Source of the DNA: Ryuthela nishihirai
Taxonomy: Eukaryota > Arthropoda > Arachnida > Araneae > Heptathelidae
NCBI GenBank assembly: GCA_038380435.1
Contig: JAWZYU010000027.1
Span: 4,523,156-4,587,155 of the forward strand
Direction: 5' to 3'
DNA length: 64,000 nucleotides
Below the pieces are notes generated by a model, which searched no databases, was not told where the DNA came from, and worked only from the letters and a program-made list of their open reading frames with translations. Position 1 is the first letter of the stretch. Each line of letters starts with the position of its first letter. Shown in pieces: positions 45,801 to 55,555 of the stretch. The position numbers and the translations under genes are program-made.

Positions 45801-46740
45801 CTTGTGTGAGGACATCAAGAGAATAAGCACTGTGCAGAGTTCTCACATTCCAACAACCTATGGAGAGAAAATGGTTGGTGGTTTGTTTAAAGAAACTATA
45901 TTTATTGAGAGAGGGAATGCCGACAATATGAAACAGCCCACTAATCGCAGGCATGGGGCAAAGATCCATTCTCCCACCACTAAAGCCTGAAGCCATCTAC
46001 ACTGGAAAACTTCCTCCAATGTAGAATTCGACGATGCCAGTAAAAGCAAGAGTTCAGGTGCCTGCAATGACCTCTGCTAAGGATTATCCACCAGCCGATA
46101 AAATATATCCTGTAAATCTATGCACTTGGGGCTGTCAACCCACAAACAGAAAACACAGTGGAAGATTATCCCTTCACAGAAGTGAAGCTAAATCAGGATC
46201 CGTAATCCATAAATCAGTGCAGCTAAATCAGGATCCATAATCCATAATCAAGCTCAAAGCCTTAATCCAGTCCACTAAGTTTATAAGGTCAGACCAGGAC
46301 CCTGTGTGGTTGACCACTCCTCAGCAGGGTAGAAAAAAAAAGTAGCCATAGTTGTTCAGATCAATAGGCTACACTAATCTGGCAGCCCTCCCCTTCAGTT
46401 CACTTCCAGAAGAGAGTATATCTTTTGAAAAGTATTAACTGCCTGCACCATGAGAAGGCGGGGTCGGACATTAGGTGCTAGGCCTGACTGGTTCTATGTA
46501 TCATCACATGGGATTGGTGCCCTGTGTGGTTGACCACTCCTCAGCAAGGTAGAAAAAAAAAGTAGCCATAGTTGTTCAGATCAATAGGCTACACTAATCT
46601 GGCAGCCCTCCCCTTCAGTTCACTTCCAGAAGAGAGTATATCTTTTGAAAAGTATTAACTGCCTGCACCATGAGAAGGCGGGGTCGGACATTAGGTGCTA
46701 GGCCTGACTGGTTCTATGTATCATCATATGGGATTGGTGC
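42893..46740 (-). pseudogene. LINE, near full length, with frameshifts
   Basis: On the minus strand, 5' to 3': tandem 5' UTR units (46739-46300), 5' UTR, then SIGCWNVRTLHSAYSLDVLT and LDILSLQETRWIDKGQ (45996-45676). The endonuclease end and linker lie at 45660-44756. RT fingers are at 44282-43962 (DEQCGFRSGRGCVDQIFS). The RT palm and post-RT region are at 43870-43142 (SGVRQGCILSPFLFSLVIDY, LDYADDLALLTSD, RLYNSLVLSRVCFGSDIW), and the 3' UTR with an ATCATCATAAT-type tail is at about 42893. YADD is intact, but at least three frameshifts break the ORF. It is probably a single long ORF of RTE-like organisation; the clade assignment is tentative. Confidence 0.88.
46300..46739 (-). repeat. 220-bp tandem duplication in the LINE 5' region
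   Basis: Two adjacent 220-bp units (46300-46519, 46520-46739) differ at only about two positions (AGCAGGG/AGCAAGG, CACATG/CATATG). They sit exactly at the 5' side of the near-complete LINE. Confidence 0.9.
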
Positions 46741-46824
46741 GTAGCTCTCCTTCCAGTGACTACCTAGCTAACATTTACAGACCAGGTCTATAAATGGATT
46801 ATAAACAGTGTGCTCAAATGCCTA

Positions 46825-47149
46825 GGGTAAAGGGGGAAACCTTGGATGCAATAGGCAAACAATGTGAAATAGGACCTTGCTAGAATTGGCCTACAGTGGC
46901 CAAATGCAGCAACTGTAGCTTGAGACAGACATGTCTGGAGAACAAAATTGCAGTCTGATACGAGCTCTGTAGTTCATGGTTGCATAAGGATTTTGTATGT
47001 ATGTATACTGATTGTAATCTTGCTACAACTGGCCTTCAATGCAGTAATTGTAGCTTGAGACAGATGTCTGGAGAACAAAACTGCACAGTCTTGTAGGACC
47101 TCAATAGCACATAGTTGCATGAGGATTTTGTATGTATTGTATAATGATT
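46825..47149 (+). mobile_element. LINE 3' tail, tandemly duplicated
   Basis: Two consecutive copies of the 3' tail (from CTTGCTAGAATTGGCC to GAGGATTTTGTATGTAT) about 146 bp apart. Same subfamily as 24955-25240. Confidence 0.75.
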
Positions 47150-48135
47150 GTAATGTAATTTTCCTTCAAGTTCTCCAAAACATAATTTCCGTAACATTCT
47201 GTTCTTAAATCCATTCAGCTCCAAGTATACCCAAGTTTAACGTTTTCTCTCCAATTTTCTTTTCTTTACAACAAAAAAGATCTTTTTTTTAATTTCTTGT
47301 TAAAAAATTCAAGAACTTGATAGAAAAACTTTTATTTAAAAACAAATGTTGCATAAATTTGATCATTATTAAAAAAAAAATCCTAAAAGTAATGTCTTTT
47401 ACAGATCATAGTCTTTGTTGGAAGGTTTGTATTTAACAGCAAGCAATCAAAAATGAATCAAGAACCACTGTGAACAATCTGGAATAAATGTCATTTGAAT
47501 TTAACAATTTAGATAGCATTCAGTTTCATGCATTCTCTTTAATTATTAAGATTCATTCAGTATATAATTTTTATTTTATGTATTATTTTTAAATTTTTGA
47601 ACCTTTTCTAAAACATTTGCTTCATTTAAATATTTTGAAAATAAAATTTTTTTAGTAGTTAATAAAAAAAAGTGATCATTTGTCTTATAAAAAAAGAGCA
47701 AAACCACGAAAAATAAAAACGTGTTATCTTTAGAAGAAACATTCTAGCTACCCTACTGAAGATAAGACTGAATTGCTCATGTTTGAGTTACTTGCTTTTC
47801 CATTAATGCATTTTTCTGTCAAGTAATAATGAGGTTAGGCAAAGGAGTAGACAACCTCCTCTCAGCAGCTTATTGTGCAAAGAGGGACTTCATTGGCCAT
47901 GTTGCCCGTATACATTACTGTGGAGTGGTGAATACAGTTATGAACAGCATGCCAAGGCCTCAGAAAAGGGGTAGCAACCATGTATGAAATGAGCATAAAA
48001 TGTCAAACAAGATCTTGCTAGAATTGGCATACAGTCATCAAATGCAGCAGCTGTAGTTCAGAACAGATGTGTTTGGAGAACAAAATTGCAGTCATTGTTG
48101 GATCTCCATAGCCCATGGCTGCAAGGGAATTGTCT
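47150..48135 (+). repeat. Composite repeat: A+T-rich body plus LINE 3' end
   Basis: Body 47150-47829 is the inverted counterpart of 25241-25889. The LINE 3' end at 47830-48135 (AATGAGGTTAGGCAAAGGAG, then GAGGGACTTCATTGGCC, then CATGGCTGCAAGGG) is the counterpart of 24955-25240. The pair is therefore a duplicated composite and not two chance neighbours. Confidence 0.8.
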
Positions 48136-48179
48136 CTCTCACTGTCTGTCTCTCTATCTAATATATAAATGTTTTTTGA

Positions 48180-48510
48180 ATTTGACAATTTTGATAGCAT
48201 TCAGTTTCATGTATATTCTTTAATCATTAAAATTCATTCAGTATATAATTTTTATTTTATGTATTATTTTTAGATTTTTTAAACTATTTCTAAAACATTT
48301 GTATCGTTAAATATTTTGGAAATAAAAATTTTTTAGTAGTTGATAAAAAAGTGAACAATTCCCTTATAAAAGAAGAGCAAAAAAAGCATGTTCCCTTGAG
48401 AAGAAACGTTCTGTCAACCCTACTCAAGATAAGACTACTAAATTGCTCCTTTTTACTTGAGTTTACTTGCTTTTCCACTAATACATTTTTCTGTCAAACT
48501 AAACATTATT
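48180..48510 (+). repeat. Second, partial copy of the composite body
   Basis: Repeats the second half of the body (GATAGCATTCAGTTTCATG through CTTTTCCACTAATACATTTT) immediately after the first composite, head to tail, but lacks the LINE part. Confidence 0.8.
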
Positions 48511-49497
48511 GTCAGAGTATTCAAAACAAAACCGATAGAGACTTAGTACAGATAATTAAATGATTGCTCAGATGTTTTGGATTTTCATTCTGAGTTTCTC
48601 ACACTGATGTTTTTTAACCTGATGCTATTATATCAAAAATATATATATCCCTTTCCTTTGATTTGCAACATATATGGTGGAGAAGCATTGTCAAACTAGG
48701 AGTAGAAACTACTCCTAATTTGTGCAGGTCTTCTCATACAAAGGCATACCTCACTAAGATTGAAGTCACTGCTTGCAACTGCCTTAGAGCTAACAACACA
48801 CAAATATGCCAACTTGGATCCCAGCAGTTGCAGCATCACTGCAAACCACTGCAATGTCACTGTGCCATCAAGGTGATTGTCATATATACATATAAGTTAA
48901 AAACAACACAGGGAATAAAGTATCCTCTGCTTTATTTCCATCGAGGTAATAAACATGAAATTAACAATAACTGAGCAAAATTAGCAAATCTATATGTTAC
49001 TTAAATAATTAAATGTCCAAATTAGCAAAAACTCTTAATTAAAATCAGGTAGAATATGAACCAATAACCTTTAGGGGACTGGAAGGTCAGGTTTGGCAGA
49101 TCACTCCTTCAGCATGGCACTGGAACTATATGTAGTTTTATTACAGAATTTTATTATAGAATCTTCCTCCTTATACTCCAAGAAGGAATCTAACTTTCCT
49201 TGGCTATGTGTATGTGGAAAAACAAATTGCATAGTAGTCTATATTAAAATGATTTTGAAAAGTATAAACGTTTCCATATTTTTTTCATCTTCATGTAATT
49301 TTTAAAGATGCATTTAGTGTATTTCTCCTGTAAAACATCTGAGTTCCACAAAAAGAACCCCCCCCCCCCCCGAAAGCTGCTACTTATAAATAATAAGGGA
49401 GGCCCCCCTCAAGGAGAGCCTTGAGGGAGGGGGCTCCCTTATTATTTATTATAGGAAAACAGAAATGGTATTTCTCAAGAAGAACTCTCAAGGCTTT
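48511..49497. other. Intron or upstream sequence, no gene recognised
   Basis: A possible decayed SINE-C-like tRNA scrap lies at about 49040-49110 (AATATGAACCAATAACC). A poly-C run is at about 49359. An imperfect hairpin around AAGGGAGGCCCCCCTC / GAGGGGGCTCCCTT lies at 49396-49440. Confidence 0.4.
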
Positions 49498-49678
49498 CCT
49501 CAAGCAGCTGCTTGCCACAGAAATCGGACAGGAGCCTGTCATTTTATACACCATAGAGAAGATCTGTGAGGAAAGCGAAACCTCAACAGAAAGACAATAC
49601 AAACACCCATGTTTTACCCGGGGCTCAAACCCAGGTTCCTCTGATCAACAGTCAAGCACATTAACCACTCAGCCACAG
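49498..49678 (-). mobile_element. SINE-A copy
   Basis: The full head and body on the minus strand, B box GGGTTTGAGCCCC, ending CAAGCAGCTGCTTGAGG. Moderate divergence. Confidence 0.85.
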
Positions 49679-49859
49679 GACAACTGCTTCTTATAACAAT
49701 TTTACTAATAAAAACTGTTGCTGCATTGCTTTGGTATTGTTTTGCTAGTATCATGTGTAACTGATTGATGTGCAGTAAAATATTATTGATTTATTGCTTT
49801 AATCTAAAAAGATTATATCCTTCAATGACATCTCTTTTGGTAAGGCAGAGGATGAGTAT

Positions 49860-50420
49860 TCTTGCTATACTAATTGCTACAGTAAATTTGGTTAAAACGG
49901 ATTTTTATATTTCTATTGTTGTCTGTTTCTTCTGAGAATACAGTACAAAAAAAACCAACTGCATATGACTCACTAATCAGATATTCAATAAAATGTATGC
50001 TTTAAATGTCCTTTTCTACTAAGTACAACAATCGGAAATCAATGTAATGAATTACAGGTTCCCAAAACATTTGATATTTTTACGTTTTCTTGCTAATCTG
50101 ACATTGGTTAAAACAGATTTTTATATTCTTTTCTGTATATTCTAAATCAAGAAACCAGAAATCAAAGAAGGCATGGCAGAAACCCAAATTGCATAAGATT
50201 ACTGGCATGCGCATGGAACCAACATTCAGCAAAACAAATTTTTTATATGACTTTTTTCTCTAAACAAAAGAATCGAAAATCAAAGTAGCAAATTAGTTTA
50301 CCAAAACATTTGATACTATTTTTTATCTATTCTCATTAATCTGATTTCAATTAAAACAGATCTTTATATTTCTATTAGTTTCTGCTTTTTCTGAATAAAG
50401 CAAATGCAAGTTGCCATAGT
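49860..50420 (+). repeat. Degenerate ~200-bp repeat units
   Basis: The phrase (GG/CA)TTAAAACAGATTTTTATAT, followed by a TCAAGAAACCAGAAATCAAAG-like phrase, recurs at about 49895, 50107 and 50350. Related units appear at 55570-56000 and, inverted, at 57240-57880. Confidence 0.55.
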
Positions 50421-50516
50421 TGGGCATTGCCAATCCTAAACTGGAAAAATGTGCTCAGGCAGGTCATATGCTCTTGAAAAGTGGTGCCTGAAGTTCCTAT
50501 CAGCATGGGTTGGTAG

Positions 50517-50552
50517 CCCCCCCCCCCCCCACACACACACACACACACACAA
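50517..50552 (+). repeat. Poly-C followed by (AC)n microsatellite
   Basis: A run of C (50517-50530) continues directly into about ten AC units within the LINE 5' UTR. Confidence 0.95.
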
Positions 50553-51216
50553 GCCTTTAGCTGTGGGGGAACCTAAAACCTCACTTAGCTAGTTGGGCAT
50601 CACCAATTCTACACTGGAGTAATGTTTCTCAGACAGGTCATGACTCTTGAAAAGGTGCACTTGTAAAAGTTCAGCTTCAGCCTTTAGCAGTGGGGGAACA
50701 GGTGTTTGCCCCATGCCTGCAATCAAGAGGCTGTTTGATATTGTTGGTGCTACCTCTCTCAATAAACCTACTAATCATTTTCTTTCTACAGCTATGTGGA
50801 ATGTGAGGATGTTACATAGAGATTATTCTCTTGATATCTTCATGCAGGAATTCCAGTGTTATAACCTAGATATTCTATGCTTGCAAGAGGCCAGATACTT
50901 AAAAAAACTTTAAATTTCTCTTTTCAGGGAGGGAGGATGGAAAGTGTCTCCAAAGTGTAGGATTGCTTCTCAGCAGATATGCCAGTGATGCTGAGAAGAA
51001 TGCTAGCATATGACTATATTAATGAAAGATTTCTTATAGCAAAATTTAAAACAAAAATGATTCAGGATATTTTATATTTTATGAAGTAAGGAGATATTTT
51101 TTCTTGTGCTGGATGACTTAAATGCTAAAGTTGGTACTGACTCCGAATCTTTGGTCAGGAATTTTAGGTCCCTTTGGCATTGGTAGTCCAATGGTAATGG
51201 GGAATGTTTCCTACAG

Positions 51217-52219
51217 CAAGGGCACAGCTATGGAGGGGAGGCTCCCCCCAAAGTAACTCAGAGTTGGCAAAATTGGAAGTGACTTCATAAAATCTAGGTG
51301 AGTTGCGAAAATTTGCAATTTTTTTTGTTAAATTAAGAGGAGTTAGCAAAATCTAGGGAAGTTGTGAAAATCGAGGCAACTTGGCAAATCTAGGGCAGTT
51401 GGGAAAATGGAGACAGCAAAATCTAGAGCAGTTGACAAAATTCGAAGCAACTTAGCAAAATCTTAGGGAGTTGGCAAAATTCGGAGTGACTTGGCAAAAT
51501 CATGGGGAGTTGGCAAAATTCTGCTGAGATGTAAAAATTGGGATTTTTTTTCTGTAAAATTATGGCGAGTTGGCAAAATTCTGAGTGACTTTGCAAAAAT
51601 CAGGTGAGATGTAAAAATTGGGTTTTTTTTTTCTGCAAAATTATGGCAAGTTGGAAAAATTTAAGAAACTTGGCAAAATCTAGGGGCAGTTGGCAAAATT
51701 CAGAGTGACTTGGCAAAATTCAGGTGAGATGTAAAAATAGGAATTTTTTTTCCTGTAAATTTATGGTGTGTTGGTACAAATTGGGGCAACTTTGCAAAAT
51801 CTAGGAGAGTTGACAAAATGGAGAAAACTTGGTAAAATTTTGGAGGCACATTCAGGAGAGATGCAAAAATTGGGATTGGGGTTGTGAAATTAAGGAGAGT
51901 TGGCCAAATCAAGGGGAGTTGGGAAAATTCACACCGACTTGCTACAATTCAGGCGAGATGTAAATATTGGGATTATTTCTGTGAAATTATGGCTAGTTGG
52001 CAAAATTGGAAGTTACATGGCAAAATTGGAAGTTACATGGCAAAATTAGAAGTTACATGACAAAATGCAGGAGAGTTGTGAAAATCTCCCTCCACTCTAC
52101 AGAGCAAAAATCAAGGTATGAACCTGACAGACATTATTTTCTCAGTTGGCCAAATATGATTTTCGAGTTGTAAAATTTTCAATTTCTCCCCCCAATCATA
52201 GTCCTTGGCTACGTCCCTG
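51217..52219. mobile_element. MITE-like element whose body is a degenerate minisatellite
   Basis: Inserted in the LINE endonuclease region with a 7-bp duplication CCTACAG (51210-51216, 52220-52226). Ends are CAAGGGCACAGCTATGG and (reverse complement) CAGGGACGTAGCCAAGG, a CAGGG(G)CGTAGCCA(A)GG-type terminus. Nearly the whole 0.9-kb interior is a drifting repeat of GAGTTGGCAAAATT(C/G) phrases. A higher-order unit contains GGTGAGATGTAAAAATTGGG and a T-run (51530, 51605, 51725, 51855, 51955). No coding. Confidence 0.8.
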
Positions 52220-52603
52220 CCTACAGGTAAGTAAATTTAATGGTTTCCAACTAACTAACATGTACAACAAACACTGGAACATTTATAAATACACGTAGGT
52301 TTCGCCAGATGGATTACAAAGGAATATATTATATTTTAATTAACAGGAAATGGGCTAGTTTAGTTAGGAATACTAGATCAATAGAGGGGAGATGAAATTG
52401 GGTCTGAGCATTACCTAGTCAAAAGTGTCTTGCTACTGAAACTTAAGAAATGTTGTGCCAAGGTTAAGAAAATTATCTTTAACACTGAAGATCTGAAAGA
52501 TCCTGATGTAGCCAAAGCATACCATGATGGCTACTTAGTCATTATGACAATCATGGTTTGCTTACTGCTGAAGATGAGAAAGAATGGGATCAGTTTAAAA
52601 AGG

Positions 52604-52890
52604 TTGGCTGGTTGTTTTACCTCTGAGTGGTACTTTTTTGCACACACTGGGCTAAATGGCCAGGTCACATGAACCCCAAAGGCTCAGAGAAGGTTGGGGG
52701 AGGGGACCCACTGGAACGGCTGTTGAGAGACAGATGGTAACCTCCCATCAAGGCCATCCAGTTTGTTCTTTAATGTGCACAGGGTATGGCTCTCCCATAC
52801 GAGGGACCACAGCTTAACCTCCCATCCGACGGACGATGGCCTTTTCAAGCCCACTGGTGTCCCCTACTGACCATGGCAGTTTGCGGAGAA
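52604..52890 (-). mobile_element. SINE-B copy, 5' truncated, 13-bp target-site duplication
   Basis: Flanked by CAGTTTAAAAAGG (52591-52603, 52891-52903). It has the 3' tail and body but stops before the tRNA-like head, so it was 5' truncated on insertion. That is the behaviour expected of target-primed reverse transcription. Confidence 0.92.
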
Positions 52891-54706
52891 CAGTTTAAAA
52901 AGGCTTTACTTGAAACCAGCAATACTCCTTTGGGTAAAAAAGGTCAGAGGAAAGAACTAAAGGCTTAGAACTAATTTCTGAAAGAAGAAAGTGCAGGATT
53001 AACTTAAATCAACAACCTACCAGTCCTAACTGACGGCATTACAGTGAGCTTAATAAATATGTAAAGGATCAGTTAACAGTTGATAAGAATCTTTGGCTTA
53101 TTAGCTTGACTGACAAAGCAGAGGATGCAGTTAGACAGCACAATAGCAGTACCAGATAGTTAATGTGAGAAGAAACTGATAGGTATACAGGGATAAACAT
53201 GGTAAGGTGGCTGAAGGTGATGATTCTATGATGGCTAGATGGGCTGAGCATTTCTGTGATGTTCTGAACGATATAGAAAATTCCTCTCGCATTGTTTTAT
53301 AATGACGACAGATGAATTACTGGCTTTAACGTTGGCTATATCAGAGTCTGAAGTTATTTTAGTTATTTTTCAAGTTAAACTACATAAATAACAGGGGTAG
53401 ATGAAATTACTACTGAAATGCCTAGAGCTAGGAATGTTTCTGTTGTCACATGGCTGAATGGAAGTTTGAATATCTTTTACGATAAAGACATTGTTCCTAA
53501 GGATTTTACATTGTCCATATTTTTATATTATCTATAATTTTTAAGAAAGGTGACCATGGTTTTTGTGATAATCATAGGGGAATTAGTTTACTTTCTGTTC
53601 ATAAGGATTTTATATTATCCATATTTTAAAGAAAGGTGACCAAGTTTTTATGATAATTATAGGGAAATTAGTTTACTTTCTGTTCAAGGTAAAGTTCTTT
53701 GCATGATAATACTTAATAGAATTAAGAATTTGTTTGATGGACAACTGCATGATTAATAGTGTGGATTCAGAATCAGTAGGGGATGTATTAATAAAATATT
53801 TTCACTTAGGCAGATTTTGAGAAACGTTTAGTTTCAGAAACCTATGGTTACTGACTTATAGATTTCAATAAGGTTTTCGACTCTGTTGATCGTCATAATC
53901 TGTGGTTGATTGTCAGATCGTATGGCATACCAGACCAGTTAGATAACATAATTGAAACCTATCTTTAACAACATTGAGTTTTGTGTGAGAGTCAGCAAGG
54001 CTTGTAGCAATTGGTTTAGCATTGCTAGATAAGGTTGCATTTTGTCTTCTTTTCTGTTTTGTTTGGTTATTTATTGTCTTATGTGAAATTCTTTGCAAGG
54101 GAAAGATTTTGGTCATAAATGGGTAGAGATTTCAAAATTTCTGATTTAGATTATGCACATGATTTGGCCCTGTTGGCTAATGATGTTGATGAAATGAATT
54201 CTTTCATTAGGGCTGTTGATGAGACTGGTAACAGAGTAGGCTTGGTAGTAAGAAGAGAAAAAACTAGTGATGAAAATTAGTCAGGCAGATGGTGCTTCAG
54301 ATGCATTGAATGGTTGCTCTCTTCAGCAAGTGTTTCAGTTTAATTATCTTGGAAGCTATGAACAGATACTGGTGATGTGCGGCATGAGATAAATAGAAGA
54401 ATATGGATTGCTGTTGGGACTTTTAAGAATCTATGGAGAGTGGAAAATTAGGCATATACACCTATAGATTATACTTAGGCTGTAAAATAGTCTCTTTCTT
54501 TGTAAGGTTAGTTATTCTAGATGCTTGGGCAGTATCTTGGGCATTAGGTGGTTTGACTTTGTAAGTAATGATGAGGTTAGAAGAAGGAGTCATCTTTCCT
54601 TCTTTGAGCAACATTTTGTGCAGAGAGAGACATGTTGCCTGTATGCAGAGCTACAGATTGGGGAACAGGATTATGAACAGTATGCTTAAAGGCTTCAGGA
54701 AAACGG

Positions 54707-55381
54707 TGTGATGTTTCACCCAGTCACTTTTACTTTTCCTTAACCAGTTTTACTTTATTTACATTATAATTATCATTTTGGGGATTTTTAATTTGAACCA
54801 TTATTCTCCTCTCCCAGTCTGTAAGAGGAGTTGTGCATGCACAACTCCACGTTTGGATTGACAGCCATTAAATGCATATGGAAGGGCATGCCCATTTAAA
54901 TCATAAATTAGCATCATCATCATTTATGCAAATGTTGAATGTGTCAGTTTTTTACATGCTACAGTTGTATATAACAAGCAACATTAGGTCAGAATTAGAT
55001 AGAATGACAGTTGTCAGTGTGATGAGTTGTAGTTTTTAGTTAGGGGTGAGAAGTGTGAAGGGAGATATGAATTGTTGGGCTGCTAGAATGAGCAGCATTT
55101 TTGTAAATACATTTTGTGGTGCAACGTATTTTTCGTGTGTCAGATCTTTTGAATAAACATTTGTTTGTTTCATGAAATTTGCAGTTTGAATTTATTCTTC
55201 TTCTCTCTTGAGCAGAGTTTGTTTAAGACATTATGTTATTAAAACTTGTTAAATTAACAGTCATTAATTTAAGTTCTTTTTTCATGTAATGTATTAGGAA
55301 AAGAACCTTTATCTAATTTATTGACAAAAGAAATTGCCTGAGCTATCTGGAAAATTTCAACATACTTTTTTTAGTGTTACA
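54707..55381 (+). mobile_element. Probable solo LTR
   Basis: A 675-bp block separates the LINE post-RT region from its 3' end. It begins TGTGATG and ends GTTACA, with an imperfect short duplication (ACGG / AGGG) outside. Inside are a TATATAA box (about 54969) and AATAAA (about 55154). The strand is inferred from this order. A perfect 22-bp palindrome starting GGAGTTGTGCATG lies at 54827-54848. There is no internal coding region, so it is a solo LTR left by recombination. The superfamily is not determinable. Confidence 0.7.
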
Positions 55382-55555
55382 AGGGGGGGACCTAGGATGT
55401 GACGGGCAGACAATGTCAAATAGGACCTTACTAGAATTGGCCTAGAGTGGCCAAATGCAGCAGCTGTAGCTCAGAAGACTTCTGGAGAGGAAAATTACAG
55501 TCTGGTTGGACCTCTGTAGCCCATGGCTACATGAGGATTTTATATGTATGTATTG

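Larger units (their letters stand above)
50425..55555 (+). pseudogene. LINE, near full length, interrupted by a MITE, a SINE-B and a solo LTR
   Basis: The 5' UTR has a partly repeated ~170-bp unit (50425-50690). It continues with FSSGGTGVCPMPAIKRLFDI and STAMWNVRMLHRDYSLDIFM (endonuclease start, 50680-50900), then the endonuclease to 51216. It resumes at 52220 with the C-terminal endonuclease and linker to 52603, and again from 52891 with linker and RT (about 53400-54260, YAHDLALLANDVDEMN with the YADD box mutated). The post-RT region runs to 54706 and the 3' end is at 55382-55555 (GACCTAGGATG..., CATGGCTACATGAGGAT). Many stops and frameshifts; not functional. Confidence 0.85.
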
